DNA of 64,000 nucleotides from Microcaldota archaeon (GCA_021799475.1 JAJZAJ010000001.1:124001-188000); one strand, 5' to 3'; positions 1-8,852 are shown, numbered from the stretch's first letter. The notes: generated by a model not told the origin, from the sequence alone. Translations and numbers: made by a program.

Positions 1-754
1 CTAGGGCGTCTGCTCCATCTGCCTGGACAGCTATTAGCCTCGGGTATCCGCGTATTGCGCCTGTTGAGCGCATGCGTTCATATGCTTTGAAGATCCCTGA
101 GAATAGGGTTGCGTTGCCCACAGGCACGAATACATTCCTTATTCCTTTCGACTGGAGCGCAATCTCAAACCCGATCGTACTTTGACCCTCCTTCCTGTAG
201 CAGTAGTCGCCTGCGAGAAACGCCCTTTTCCTTTTTGAATACTCCTCTGCAAGCTTTACCGCTTTCGTATAATCCCCTTCCACCAGGACCACATCCGCGT
301 TGTGCGTATCGCGTATGTATTTTATTTTGACTTTATTTGTATATTTGCTTAAGTACACCTTCGCTCTTATACCGGATAGTTTTGCGAAGTATGATAGAGA
401 TAGCGCCATGTTTCCCGTAGACGCACATACTATCTCTTTGTATCCGTATTCCTTTGCCTTCGAAATCTCGACAAGCGATCCCCTGTCCTTGAATGATCTT
501 GTCGGCCATGAGGTTTCATCTTTTAACGCCAATCCGGCAAGATGGGATATGTGGGTCAGCGCATGGTTTTTTATGCGGTACCTGCAATGCGGAATGGCGC
601 TGGAGAAATCCCAAAATGCCTTTGGAGATTCCGGCAATGTGAGCTTTCCTTTGTACTCGACTTCCAGCATGCTGCCGCACTTTCCACAGAGCTGCGAATC
701 GTATGAGCTGTCGTATTCAGCATAGCACTTCCTGCATTCAAGGTAGTAGCGCAC
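1..754 (-). CDS. thrC: Threonine synthase (N-terminal part, runs off window)
   Basis: PLP enzyme that converts O-phosphohomoserine to threonine. The ORF track misses it because the 3' end lies beyond base 1. Translating the minus strand gives about 250 residues: an N-terminal Cys-pair zinc-type knuckle (CRKCYAEY and later CGKCGS), then the fold-type II PLP motif SFKDRG with the Schiff-base lysine, then STGNMALSLS, the phosphate-binding asparagine loop. I place the start at the GTG at 752-754, because no ATG lies in the open frame before the cysteine knuckle. The knuckle plus SFKDRG favours threonine synthase over other fold-type II enzymes. The reading frame is intact over the visible part. 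Confidence 0.88.
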   Translation of the reverse strand, partial: MRYYLECRKCYAEYDSSYDSQLCGKCGSMLEVEYKGKLTLPESPKAFWDFSSAIPHCRYRIKNHALTHISHLAGLALKDETSWPTRSFKDRGSLVEISKAKEYGYKEIVCASTGNMALSLSYFAKLSGIRAKVYLSKYTNKVKIKYIRDTHNADVVLVEGDYTKAVKLAEEYSKRKRAFLAGDYCYRKEGQSTIGFEIALQSKGIRNVFVPVGNATLFSGIFKAYERMRSTGAIRGYPRLIAVQADGADAL

Positions 755-821
755 GCAGATAATTAGTAGTCTGTATTTTTATTTGGAAGCGTTTGCTGGC
801 TGCTTTCTTCCGGAAGAGGAT

Positions 822-1307
822 TCATTTAGTCTCCAGCTGTACCGTGCCTTTTGAAGCACGCTTTGCCCTGATCCTGTCTCTTATCGATATGGATATAGAA
901 AGCACGATTCCGCAGAGGAATGCAGATATGAAAAATATGTTTAGGTATGATAGAGGGACGAAGAAGTTGTAGACATCTCCGTTGAATGCTGCGAATGCGT
1001 TCGGCAGTGCGACATAATAGACAGCGAAGAACAGCGGCAGGATTATGAACATGGCTTTGAACTGGTGCTTCATGCTCTCACTCATCAACGGCATTAACTC
1101 CTTCTGCTTTTCCGTGATGTCCTCTTTCCTTTTCGACATCTCCTGCATCTCCTTCGTGAGTTCCTTCATGCGCAGCTGTATTTCCTTTACTCTTTTCTGA
1201 TTGACAAGCCTTCTCTGGAGGAACAGTGCAAAAGACGCATAGGCTACACCTATTACAAGCATGACTAAGACTATTTCTAGGGGCAATGGAGTTACTACAG
1301 CAACCAT
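822..1307 (-). CDS. DUF106 / EMC3-like membrane protein insertase
   Basis: 161 residues with the layout of archaeal DUF106 proteins, relatives of EMC3, TMCO1 and YidC that help insert membrane proteins. One N-terminal membrane helix (about 10-30) is followed by a charged Lys/Glu/Met-rich coiled coil (about 35-75), then two C-terminal membrane helices (about 83-105 and 118-142) and a basic tail. It follows adenylate kinase on the same strand. In many archaea this gene is found with adk near secY, so the pairing supports the call, although no secY is seen here. The substrate-insertion role is taken from the family. Confidence 0.82.
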   Translation of the reverse strand: MVAVVTPLPLEIVLVMLVIGVAYASFALFLQRRLVNQKRVKEIQLRMKELTKEMQEMSKRKEDITEKQKELMPLMSESMKHQFKAMFIILPLFFAVYYVALPNAFAAFNGDVYNFFVPLSYLNIFFISAFLCGIVLSISISIRDRIRAKRASKGTVQLETK

Positions 1308-1395
1308 GTCAAAACCAACAGCTCTGCTATCTAGCCAGTATAAGCACCTGTATGCTCATCTGCATATGCCATATGCATTTACAGATATATATAGA

Positions 1396-1977
1396 TTACT
1401 TTTCTGCTTCGTCGAAAGCATCTGCCGCGTGTTTTAGGAAAGCGCTGACCGTCTGTTTCATCCTCCCCTCTACGTTGTCTATTATATATAGAGGGATGTT
1501 TAGCGAAGATGAATAATAGGAGAGTATTGCGATGTTTATGCTCCTTTGCCTGTCAAGGATCAGGTCTGATTCTATCTCGCGTTTCCTTTTCCTGTCCCTT
1601 CTTCGCCTATCCCTTATCTCGTCATTGCTTGCATCGATGTAGACAAAGCCGACCGTATGCTTCATCACGTACAGCAGGTTAAAGGTTATCCCTGGAGAGA
1701 ACCTGCCGTTTTCTTCTACAGAAGCGTGCGTGTCAAGTATAGTATTTCCTTCCATCTTTGGAACATGCTTTGCTGCCTCCGTCTGCAGCTTTGTGCTGAT
1801 GCTATGCGGCAAGTACCTTATCTGATCCCTGTTCGTGACGTACTTCTTTTTGATAGCTATATCTAACAGGATATCGCCAAAGTTTACTACCTTGTAGTTT
1901 TCCCTTATGCGCCTGCTCGAGAGGATGGTTGTTTTTCCTGCGCCGGGAGAGCCGATCACTATGAGGAATTTTGGCAT
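1396..1977 (-). CDS. adkA: Adenylate kinase, archaeal type
   Basis: Cytosolic enzyme that interconverts ATP and AMP with two ADP. The protein opens with a P-loop (GSPGAGKTT, about residues 9-17), and its 193-residue length fits the archaeal AdkA family rather than the longer bacterial Adk. A basic lid-like stretch (RDRRRRDRKRKRE) follows in the middle. It lies between ftsZ and the DUF106 gene on the same strand, with about 60 bp to ftsZ. An AT-rich stretch just upstream could carry its promoter. Another small P-loop nucleotide kinase is possible, but neighbour and length favour AdkA. Confidence 0.85.
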   Translation of the reverse strand: MPKFLIVIGSPGAGKTTILSSRRIRENYKVVNFGDILLDIAIKKKYVTNRDQIRYLPHSISTKLQTEAAKHVPKMEGNTILDTHASVEENGRFSPGITFNLLYVMKHTVGFVYIDASNDEIRDRRRRDRKRKREIESDLILDRQRSINIAILSYYSSSLNIPLYIIDNVEGRMKQTVSAFLKHAADAFDEAEK

Positions 1978-2039
1978 ATTCTCAATAAGTAATAAATGTA
2001 AAGATTTAAAATCAGGAGCATCTGTACAGAGTTGGAAAG

Positions 2040-3137
2040 TTACCTCTGGCGCCTCTGCGGCTGCGTGTCTTCAAAAACCTCGTCGAGTTCCACGTTCTCC
2101 ACCTGCTGCATTTTCTTGCGGAGCCCGGAATCGGTATAATCTGGGAACTCCACTCCCGATACCACCAGCATTATCCTGAGCGCGTCCTTCTGCATTTCAG
2201 GGTCTATTCTGGCGCCCCATTTGAGCAGCGCATCGCTGCTTATCCTGCTCGATACCTCTTGGAAGACGGATTCTGCTTCCCGAAGGGTTAGACTTTCTCC
2301 GCCGACTATGTTTACTATCGCCTTCCTCGCACTGCCAAGGTCCGCATCTAGCATCGGGCTCTTTATCGCATTTTCCAGTGCGACTATTGCCCTGCTTGTG
2401 CCATTCGATGTCGCTATGCCCTCGCCGCTGCCTATGACTCCATACCCGGCGTCCTTCAGCACGCTGCGCACATCGGCAAAATCTATATTCACCATTCCTG
2501 GTTTTGTTATCATCTCGACTATCCCTTTGGTAGCATTTGCAAGCACTTCGTCAGAGACCCTGAACGCCATGTTGAGCGGCAGGTCCGGAGCTACAGAGAG
2601 CAGCTTGTCATTGTGTATGATTATTATCGTATCGGTTACCTTCTTCAGTTTTGAGAGCCCTTCTAAAGCATTCTTCATCCTTGTTTTGCCTTCGCTTGAG
2701 AAAGGCAGTGTCACTATACCTACCGTCAGGGCACCGATATCTTTTGCCTGCTGCGCGATGGTGCTTATCGAGCCGGTGCCTGTTCCGCCTCCAAGACCGC
2801 AGGTTATAAAAACGAGCTGCGCATCCCCGAATAGGTGCTTTATCTCATCCTTGCTCTCAATGGCTGCTTCTTCTCCTATTCTGATATCGCTGCCCGCTCC
2901 CAATCCTTTCGTTATCCGCTTCCCGAGAAGCAGTTTTCTCTCTGCTTTCGTCTTTACAAGATGCGGTGCATCGGTATTCATGGCAACCAGGTTGGCGCCC
3001 TGCACTCCTATGCTGGCCAGCCTCGTTATCGTATTGCTGCCGCTGCCTCCTGTACCTACTACGTATATCTTTGGTTTTGCGCTTTCTATGAAGCGCAATA
3101 TCTCTTCGTCATCCGGGCTGAGAGTCGCTGAGGTCAT
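2040..3137 (-). CDS. ftsZ: Cell division GTPase FtsZ
   Basis: Tubulin-like GTPase that polymerises into the division ring. The tubulin signature GGGTGTG is at about residues 116-122, the N-terminal Rossmann start reads VVGTGGSGSN, and the T7 synergy-loop motif NIDFADVRSVL is present, so GTP hydrolysis across subunits should work. At 365 residues it is a normal FtsZ core. The tail (VELDEVFEDTQPQRRQR) is short and has no obvious bacterial-type C-terminal peptide. Transcribed divergently from dys. The large plus-strand ORF 2221-3171 is its antisense shadow. Confidence 0.96.
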   Translation of the reverse strand: MTSATLSPDDEEILRFIESAKPKIYVVGTGGSGSNTITRLASIGVQGANLVAMNTDAPHLVKTKAERKLLLGKRITKGLGAGSDIRIGEEAAIESKDEIKHLFGDAQLVFITCGLGGGTGTGSISTIAQQAKDIGALTVGIVTLPFSSEGKTRMKNALEGLSKLKKVTDTIIIIHNDKLLSVAPDLPLNMAFRVSDEVLANATKGIVEMITKPGMVNIDFADVRSVLKDAGYGVIGSGEGIATSNGTSRAIVALENAIKSPMLDADLGSARKAIVNIVGGESLTLREAESVFQEVSSRISSDALLKWGARIDPEMQKDALRIMLVVSGVEFPDYTDSGLRKKMQQVENVELDEVFEDTQPQRRQR

Positions 3138-3186
3138 GAAAACACCTTGGTCAGAGGTTGTTGGTCGATAACGGTTTGGCTCTAAA

Positions 3187-3220
3187 AGGATATAAACCTA
3201 TTGCACTTTACTATGTATCG
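3187..3220 (+). promoter_or_regulatory. TATA box of dys, leaderless layout
   Basis: The sequence AGGATATAAACC centres a TATA box at about 3193. The likely start codon is at 3220-3232, so archaeal transcription (about 25-27 bp downstream of TATA) would begin at or next to the start codon. This fits a leaderless mRNA. Inferred from spacing only. Confidence 0.5.
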
Positions 3221-4185
3221 TGTTGATGCGTATGGCTACGAAAAAAGGAACGGATGGAAGGCTGGTCCCTATAAAAGACATCAAGATCAAGAAAGGCATG
3301 AGCGTGTCTGAGCTTATCGGCTCTATGGAACATATCGGTGGTTTCTCGGCGCAGCACATGATTGATGGGATAGATATAGCAGGCAGGATGCTCCGCGACA
3401 AGGATTCGTTCAATTTCCTGTCCTTCCCGGCTGACATAGTTTCTACCGGCGTCCGCGGCATCCTTGCCAGCTCTGTCAAATACTTCGATGCGATAATAAC
3501 AACAGGAGGGACACTTGACCATGACATAGCAAGAGCGCATGGCGGAGTCTACAGCATGGGCTCTTTCAATGCGGATGACGCCGCCCTCCACAGAAAGAAA
3601 ATATACCGGCTGGGCAACGTTTTCATAAAGAATGACGAGTACGGTCTCGAGCTTGAAAATGCTTTTGTAGAGACTATGGAAGACATATATAGCAAGGAGG
3701 GGCATAAGACGGAATATAGCGCAAGCGAACTCATAAGGGAATTCGGGGCTAGGATAAAGGATGAGGGTTCGATAGTGAGGCAGGCATACCTGCACAATGT
3801 CCCGATATTCTGCCCGGGAATACTCGACGGGGCGTTCGGCACCCAGATGACCCTCTTCTCGCAGAACCATGACTTCAAGCTAAACCTGATAAAAGACGAG
3901 CTGGAGCTCAGCAATATATCGTTCGACAATAAGGTAACTGGGGCGCTTATGATAGGAGGAGGAATAAGCAAGCATCACGTCATATGGTGGAACCAGTTCA
4001 AGGATGGGCTCGATTATGCGGTTTACATAACTACGGCAACGCAGTATGATGGCAGCCTTTCCGGAGCGAGGCTTTCGGAAGCCGTATCATGGGGAAAAAT
4101 CAAAGAGAAGGCGAAGTATACCACTATAGACGGTGACGCGACTATAATACTGCCGGTAATGTGCGCGGCGCTGGATCTTGTATGA
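3220..4185 (+). CDS. dys: Deoxyhypusine synthase
   Basis: NAD-dependent enzyme that transfers the aminobutyl group of spermidine to one lysine of aIF5A, the first step of hypusine formation. The C-terminal active site is clear: GGGISKHH with the catalytic lysine, then DYAVYITTATQYDGS and the GARLSEAVSWGKI block typical of DHS. Length (about 320) is normal. The frame allows starts at GTG 3220, ATG 3226 or ATG 3232; TATA spacing favours 3220 or 3226. Its stop codon overlaps the start of the polyprenyl synthase, so the two are translationally coupled. Confidence 0.95.
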   Translation: MLMRMATKKGTDGRLVPIKDIKIKKGMSVSELIGSMEHIGGFSAQHMIDGIDIAGRMLRDKDSFNFLSFPADIVSTGVRGILASSVKYFDAIITTGGTLDHDIARAHGGVYSMGSFNADDAALHRKKIYRLGNVFIKNDEYGLELENAFVETMEDIYSKEGHKTEYSASELIREFGARIKDEGSIVRQAYLHNVPIFCPGILDGAFGTQMTLFSQNHDFKLNLIKDELELSNISFDNKVTGALMIGGGISKHHVIWWNQFKDGLDYAVYITTATQYDGSLSGARLSEAVSWGKIKEKAKYTTIDGDATIILPVMCAALDLV

Positions 4186-5126
4186 TGCGTGAGCAAATGA
4201 AAGTAAAGATAAGCACCGCGTTGCCAGTTCCTGAGCAGATACGGATCGCGCTTGGGCTTACCGTCAGAAAGCTGTCTCTTCTTGATAAGAAGGATTTCCT
4301 GATAGAAGAGCTTACAGAACCCGCTACGCATTTGTTAAGGTACCCGGGAAAGCTTGTGCGCTCAGGGCTTCTTTTTACTTCTGCAGTGGCCCTCGGGCAG
4401 CGTCAGGAAGATTTTGTGGATCTTGCTGCTGCAATAGAGCTGATACACACTGCATCACTTATCCATGACGACCTGGTCGATGATGATTCGATAAGAAGAG
4501 GGGTCGAAGCTGTGCATTCGCGCTTCGGGATTGAAAAGGCAGTCCTCTCTGGAGATGCGCTGATTGCGAAGGGCGTGAATTTGGCAAGTAAGTACGGCGC
4601 CGCGGTAGTATCCCGCGCATCTGAAGCTTCGATGGCAATGTGCGCCGGAGAGATTCTGGATATGAAGTTCCAGAAAGAGAAGACACCCGTCAGCATAGAC
4701 CAGTATCTTGATGTTGCAAGACTCAAGACAGCTACTTTCATGGCAGTATCCTCCAGCATAGTTGCTGATTGCATATCGCACAGCGCACATGACACATTGT
4801 ACCAGATCGGGCTCAATATAGGCCTGTCATTCCAGATACGTGACGATATAATGAATTATCTCGGAGTAGAGGAACCGGGAAGAAAACCGGTGAATACAGA
4901 TGCTATAGGTTTCCGTCCCAATGTAATAAGCGCTATGCTAAACATAAGGAGGCAGGATGCGCTTATGGATGCGGTTGCGCTTAACAACAAGTTCCTTGAT
5001 GAGGCTGATGCCCTCCTTGTGCATCTCGAGCACCCGGAGCTTTTCCGTCAGTACATTGAGTTCCTTAGGATCAAGTGGATTGAAAGCGCCAAGATGGAAC
5101 TTGGAAAGGGAGCGAATAAGGAATGA
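4182..5126 (+). CDS. Polyprenyl diphosphate synthase (GGPP synthase type)
   Basis: Condenses isopentenyl diphosphate with allylic diphosphates. In archaea the usual product is geranylgeranyl diphosphate for ether lipids. The first Asp-rich motif DDLVD is at about residues 96-100. The second reads DDIMN (about 221-225), where the last Asp of DDxxD is replaced by Asn. I chose the ATG at 4182, which overlaps the dys stop in an ATGA arrangement; the track's GTG at 4161 would overlap dys by 25 bases. Product chain length cannot be read safely. The geranylgeranyl reductase at 26.6 kb fits the same pathway. Confidence 0.88.
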   Translation: MMREQMKVKISTALPVPEQIRIALGLTVRKLSLLDKKDFLIEELTEPATHLLRYPGKLVRSGLLFTSAVALGQRQEDFVDLAAAIELIHTASLIHDDLVDDDSIRRGVEAVHSRFGIEKAVLSGDALIAKGVNLASKYGAAVVSRASEASMAMCAGEILDMKFQKEKTPVSIDQYLDVARLKTATFMAVSSSIVADCISHSAHDTLYQIGLNIGLSFQIRDDIMNYLGVEEPGRKPVNTDAIGFRPNVISAMLNIRRQDALMDAVALNNKFLDEADALLVHLEHPELFRQYIEFLRIKWIESAKMELGKGANKE

Positions 5127-5159
5127 TTACTGATATCTGTCCTATCATATGCTGGCGTG

Positions 5160-6416
5160 CTATTCCCCTATCTTTATAGTATCGCCTATTTTTGGCGCAT
5201 ATGCTTCGTATCCTTCAAGTCTAAGCGACTCGGCCATAGATTTTGCGTTCTCCTTGTCGCCGTGCACGCAGATTACGACCGACGGGCTGCTTTTCCTTAC
5301 ATATTCGTAGAGGTCGCTCTTTCCAGCATGTGCAGAGAAATCATACAGCGTTACCGGAGTGTCTATCTTTTTCTTCTGACCTTCCATCGTCACATATCCT
5401 TTTTCTATGAGAGTCCTGCCGTTTGTACCCTCCTGCTGGAAGCCCGTAAGCAGTATGCTGGAGTTTTTGTTCAGCCTCCCTATATAGTTCAGCACCGGTC
5501 CTCCAGTCAACATCCCGCTGGTGGTCAGTATTATAGAGGGTTCGTCCAGCACCCCCTTCCTTTCGCTGTGTTCGCTTATCCAGTTCACCTCCCTGATCGC
5601 CTTTGCGAGCTCTTCGTGGTTGCTTATGAACTTCGGAAAATTTGAAACTATCGAGGTAGCTTCCTTTGCCATGCCATCTATGTAGGTCGAGGAAGCGAGG
5701 CCGTTTTTATGCAAGAGCGTTAATATCTCCTGGCTCCTGCCAACCGCGAAGACGGGAAGCAGGACATTGCCTCCGTTATCCAGCGTCTCATTTACCTGTT
5801 CTATGAATTCCTTTGTCGTCTTCCTCTTGTCCATATGCTCCTTTTCTGCATATGTAGACTCTGTTATCAGAATATCGCTCTTGACTATTTCAGCGCCGTT
5901 GTGCAGAAGCTGAGGCTCAAGCTTGAAATCCCCGGTGTACACTATCCGTTTATGGCTCTTCGCCTTTGCACGCTCCACAAGAGTGATAGAGCTGCCGCAT
6001 ATGTGGCCAGCATCATACAATGTTATATCGAAGTTGCCTAGATGAGCAGTATGTCCGTAATCGAGCGCGATGAACTTGTCGATCATGGCCTTGACCTGCT
6101 GTTTGTGGAAGCGTGGATTCGTATGGTTCTTTTTCGCTATGCTCAGCGCGTCGTCGAGCAGCAGGTTTGACAGCCTGAGCGTAGGCAGGGTTCCGAATAT
6201 CGGTGGGTGCTCTTCTGAATACATCCCTGGAGTAAAACCGCTATGGTCCAGGTGAGCATGGCTTAGAATCATCCCGTCGACTCTCGGTATGCTTGCAGGG
6301 TATTCCATCTTTTTCTCTATCTTTACCCCGAAGTCCAACATAAGGCTCCTTTCATCCTTGAGCATTATTGCGGACCTCCCAACCTCCTGGGCACCTCCAA
6401 AAAACTTGAAAATCAT
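5160..6416 (-). CDS. Beta-CASP metallo-beta-lactamase RNase (aCPSF2-like)
   Basis: RNA-processing nuclease of the CPSF73/RNase J superfamily. Motif 2 is SHAHLDHSG (about residue 52), the fourth MBL motif is in YTGDFK, and beta-CASP motif A follows in TESTYAEKEH. The C-terminal motifs are FSAHAGKSD (B) and VHGDKE (C). At 418 residues it has no N-terminal KH domains, so it resembles archaeal aCPSF2 more than KH-bearing aCPSF1. An RNase J-type 5'-exonuclease remains possible. It converges on the polyprenyl synthase with about 30 bp between the stops. Confidence 0.88.
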   Translation of the reverse strand: MIFKFFGGAQEVGRSAIMLKDERSLMLDFGVKIEKKMEYPASIPRVDGMILSHAHLDHSGFTPGMYSEEHPPIFGTLPTLRLSNLLLDDALSIAKKNHTNPRFHKQQVKAMIDKFIALDYGHTAHLGNFDITLYDAGHICGSSITLVERAKAKSHKRIVYTGDFKLEPQLLHNGAEIVKSDILITESTYAEKEHMDKRKTTKEFIEQVNETLDNGGNVLLPVFAVGRSQEILTLLHKNGLASSTYIDGMAKEATSIVSNFPKFISNHEELAKAIREVNWISEHSERKGVLDEPSIILTTSGMLTGGPVLNYIGRLNKNSSILLTGFQQEGTNGRTLIEKGYVTMEGQKKKIDTPVTLYDFSAHAGKSDLYEYVRKSSPSVVICVHGDKENAKSMAESLRLEGYEAYAPKIGDTIKIGE

Positions 6417-6488
6417 TTCCTGACCTTAAACCATTAGGATTTCCTGTGAAATGTATTTAAAGGCTCTCATTTCAATAGTAGCGATGAA

Positions 6489-7238
6489 ATGTCGGATGAG
6501 ATTAATTTTATTGACTTGGCAGCACTCATGAAAATAGGCCCTGATACTACGGCTGAAAAGTTCGGTTCGCTGATAAATTCTTCGTATTTTGACGGAGCTA
6601 ACCTTTTAGGGGTGCTATACCAAAAAAGGCTTGTTAGCCTTTCTACGTCTTTCCCTGGGCCCAATCCCGTAACAGTAACAGACAATGGAAAGGCGCTTAT
6701 TTCTGAAGCAGAAAGCAGGTCGAAAGAGGAATTTGACCATTTGGACATGGCATTGCTTACACAGCTGGCAAACGGAAAACGGTCGCTGACGGACTTATCG
6801 GGTGTGGTGAATGTCAGACCGAAGGATCTGGCGATGCATCTTTACAAGATGATCAAGAACAACTATGCGAGTTACGATTTCAGGAGCGGAACGGTAGACC
6901 TGATGCTTACTGAAAAAGGATTCCAGCAGGTACGTACGGGGATGCCGCAGAAGGCGTCTGCAACAGCCGGAACTGCTCCTGTTACGTCAACTATGCCTGA
7001 AGGTATGTTGCCATCTCCGCCGCAACAGAATACAGGAATGATAGGTGCAGCGGAGCATCCTGAAAAGGCCGGAGCTGCAGCGGGATCCGCACAGGGGCAG
7101 GCTCAGCAACCAATGAGCGCACAGGAAGTTGAGGCGCAGGTGAAGGCGAAGAAGATGAGAAGCAAGCTCGCTGTGCTGGGCATAATAGTGATAGTTATCA
7201 TAGTCGCTGCCGTCCTGTTTTACATGAAGGTGCTGTGA
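6489..7238 (+). CDS. Membrane-anchored winged-helix protein
   Basis: 249 residues, family not recognised. Residues 1-75 and about 85-155 look like two helical, winged-helix-type units: the first ends in the wing-like VTVTDNGKALISEAE and the second in VDLMLTEKGFQQV. A low-complexity Ala/Gly/Gln/Pro linker (about 160-218) leads to a single C-terminal membrane helix (about 225-245) with a basic flank before it. This suggests a cytoplasmic, possibly DNA-binding, module tethered by its tail. The next gene starts inside its stop (TGATG), so they form an operon. Confidence 0.6.
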   Translation: MSDEINFIDLAALMKIGPDTTAEKFGSLINSSYFDGANLLGVLYQKRLVSLSTSFPGPNPVTVTDNGKALISEAESRSKEEFDHLDMALLTQLANGKRSLTDLSGVVNVRPKDLAMHLYKMIKNNYASYDFRSGTVDLMLTEKGFQQVRTGMPQKASATAGTAPVTSTMPEGMLPSPPQQNTGMIGAAEHPEKAGAAAGSAQGQAQQPMSAQEVEAQVKAKKMRSKLAVLGIIVIVIIVAAVLFYMKVL

Positions 7239-7639
7239 TGGTGCTGTACACAACTGAACCTTATGTCAGTGACCTGCCATCAGCAGATCAACCGAAGCGC
7301 GGGCTTACCAAAGATAAACCTAAATTATCTGGATATTTCGAGGAGGCAGAAGGGGAACGGGAGAGGCTGTTGCGCAAATCCGAATCTGCAAAAAAGATAC
7401 CTGAGACTGTCTTCAACTTTACCGGCAAGTATATCGAATATTTAGGAGAGGAGTACGGAAAGCTGTTGAGATGCACTGCTTTCGAGCTTGAAGGCGGAGG
7501 AAGGATGTCGCTCTTGACCGGCAGCGATGCAGAACGGCAGGTCAGGGCCGCGGTTGCGAAAGGACCGGTGTCCCGCAGACTTGATGTTGTTGATCACCCC
7601 AGGCACAGCATAACCAACTATGTATTTCTGGGCAAGTGA
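7238..7639 (+). CDS. Hypothetical protein coupled to winged-helix gene
   Basis: 133 residues, not recognised. The N-terminus is charged and probably disordered; the middle holds a Tyr/Glu-rich helix (TGKYIEYLGEEYGKLL) and the C-terminus mixes beta and helix. No membrane segment. I use the ATG at 7238, which overlaps the upstream TGA by one base, instead of the track's GTG at 7235. Tight coupling suggests a shared job with the membrane-anchored winged-helix protein. Confidence 0.55.
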   Translation: MVLYTTEPYVSDLPSADQPKRGLTKDKPKLSGYFEEAEGERERLLRKSESAKKIPETVFNFTGKYIEYLGEEYGKLLRCTAFELEGGGRMSLLTGSDAERQVRAAVAKGPVSRRLDVVDHPRHSITNYVFLGK

Positions 7640-7656
7640 CCTGAAAATTACGAAAA

Positions 7657-7848
7657 TTACCCTTTTTCCTTCTGCTGAAGAACTGAGCCAGACTTTTGCT
7701 TCTGCACCTTGCGGTTAAACCTCCTCTTCATCTGCGTATGGAAATTCCAGCACTTGTTGCTGCAGTAATAGGCTATGTTGCCGTCCCTGTGAACGTACAT
7801 TATCCCGGTTCCTTTCCTTATTTCATCTGCACAATAAACACATTTCAT
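7657..7848 (-). CDS. rpl24e: Ribosomal protein eL24
   Basis: Small zinc-ribbon protein of the large subunit. Two CxxC knuckles (CVYC near the start and CSNKCWNFH) frame the eL24 core, and the basic run [12 protein letters not shown] follows. Its 63 residues are the typical archaeal short form. Third gene of an eL8-eS28-eL24 run on the minus strand, an arrangement conserved across archaea. Confidence 0.93.
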   Translation of the reverse strand: MKCVYCADEIRKGTGIMYVHRDGNIAYYCSNKCWNFHTQMKRRFNRKVQKQKSGSVLQQKEKG

Positions 7849-7882
7849 TTAACCACTGACTGTAGCCCTCGCCCGTCTGTAT

Positions 7883-8206
7883 TTATTTTACTTTTATCTC
7901 TTTGGCTTCCTTGCTCGTTTCTGGCAACCTTATCATATCCCCTTTCTTTGCAGGTCCGAGCAAAGTCCTCCTTATGATTCTGCCCTTGTCCTTACCCTCA
8001 AGGATTCTGCACGACACAAGATATATCTCGCCGTATATTCCGGTCTTGTGACCATCCTGCACATCTACTATTTCTGCCAGGAAGCCGGCGAACATTGGCT
8101 GTTGCGCCTGCTGTTGCGGTTGTTGCGGCTGTTGCTGTTGCTGCTGTAGCGGTTGTGGCCGCTGCTCTGGTTGTTTCGCGCTTGCCGGTTGTGCGTCGTC
8201 AGCCAT
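7883..8206 (-). CDS. rps28e: Ribosomal protein eS28 with Gln/Pro-rich N-terminus
   Basis: Small-subunit OB-fold protein near the mRNA exit site. The C-terminal 70 residues are a complete eS28, ending RRTLLGPAKKGDMIRLPET plus a basic tail. The first 35 or so residues are an unusual Gln/Pro/Ala-rich tract (QPLQQQQQQPQQPQQQAQQP) that ordinary archaeal eS28 lacks. An internal start at MFAGFLAEIV would give a near-standard protein, so the true N-terminus needs checking. Lies between eL8 and eL24. Confidence 0.9.
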   Translation of the reverse strand: MADDAQPASAKQPEQRPQPLQQQQQQPQQPQQQAQQPMFAGFLAEIVDVQDGHKTGIYGEIYLVSCRILEGKDKGRIIRRTLLGPAKKGDMIRLPETSKEAKEIKVK

Positions 8207-8217
8207 TCAAATCATCT

Positions 8218-8691
8218 TTATTGCTGCTTTGTCTCTTTTTCCTTAGGGCTTTCCTTTTTCTGTGGCGCTGCTTTCTCCTTTATCTTCTTTTCCTGCGCAG
8301 GCGCCTGCTGCTGTGCTGGCTCAGCTTTCTGGGATTTCCCTGTTATTTTTGAGACTATCTCCTTTATGGCACTGCTGGCGCTGCCTTGGTTCTCTACGGA
8401 AATGGCAGCGCATGGGACTGTGAGCCCTATAGCCTTGCCAAGTTCCTCCTTCGTAGGTACGAAGGAGTATGCTATCTTCTTCTGCTCGCATAGCTTCGGT
8501 ATGTGCATGACCACTTCCTCTGGTTCTACATCTTCAGCAAGGACCACGAAAGTGGCGAGGCTCCTTTCCACGCTCTTTGTGACCTCGTTGACACCTTTCC
8601 TGATGCTGCCGTTCTGCTTTGCGAGCTGCAGCGCTTCCACGGTCTTTGCGACCACTTCGCCAGATACACTAAAGTTTACATATGCTTTTGC
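8218..8691 (-). CDS. rpl7ae: Ribosomal protein eL8 (L7Ae), kink-turn binder
   Basis: Binds kink-turns in rRNA and in box C/D and H/ACA guide RNPs and RNase P. The L7Ae core is complete (GVNEVTKSVERSLATFVVLAEDVEP, then the C-terminal strand region around VPCAAISVE). A Lys/Gln/Glu/Ala-rich tail of about 35 residues extends past the normal end. The track starts at 8718; the internal ATG (MAKAYVNFSVSG, 8691) fits the family N-terminus better. First gene of the eL8-eS28-eL24 run. Confidence 0.92.
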   Translation of the reverse strand, partial: AKAYVNFSVSGEVVAKTVEALQLAKQNGSIRKGVNEVTKSVERSLATFVVLAEDVEPEEVVMHIPKLCEQKKIAYSFVPTKEELGKAIGLTVPCAAISVENQGSASSAIKEIVSKITGKSQKAEPAQQQAPAQEKKIKEKAAPQKKESPKEKETKQQ

Positions 8692-8808
8692 CATTAAAAC
8701 ACCGTCGGTTTCCTTCATCCAGTGTGAAGAAAGTAGACTGTAAAGTTAGTATCTGTCTTGAAGGTATATAAAGCTTTTGAGATAGCGGAACGGCGAGTAG
8801 AAGCTGCA

Positions 8809-8852
8809 TAGGATATAAATATTTCAGAGGTAGGATATAAATATTTCAGAGG
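8809..8852 (+). repeat. Tandem 22-bp repeat carrying a TATA box
   Basis: The unit TAGGATATAAATATTTCAGAGG occurs twice back to back without a mismatch (8809-8830, 8831-8852). Each copy holds a TATA-like ATATAAATAT. The second copy ends about 27 bp before the ATG at 8879, so it could drive that gene, and the first would be a duplicated promoter. Confidence 0.85.

Noticed and set aside
2221-3171. 316-aa plus-strand ORF
   Set aside because: Antisense shadow of ftsZ; Ser/Leu/Pro-rich with no family signal.
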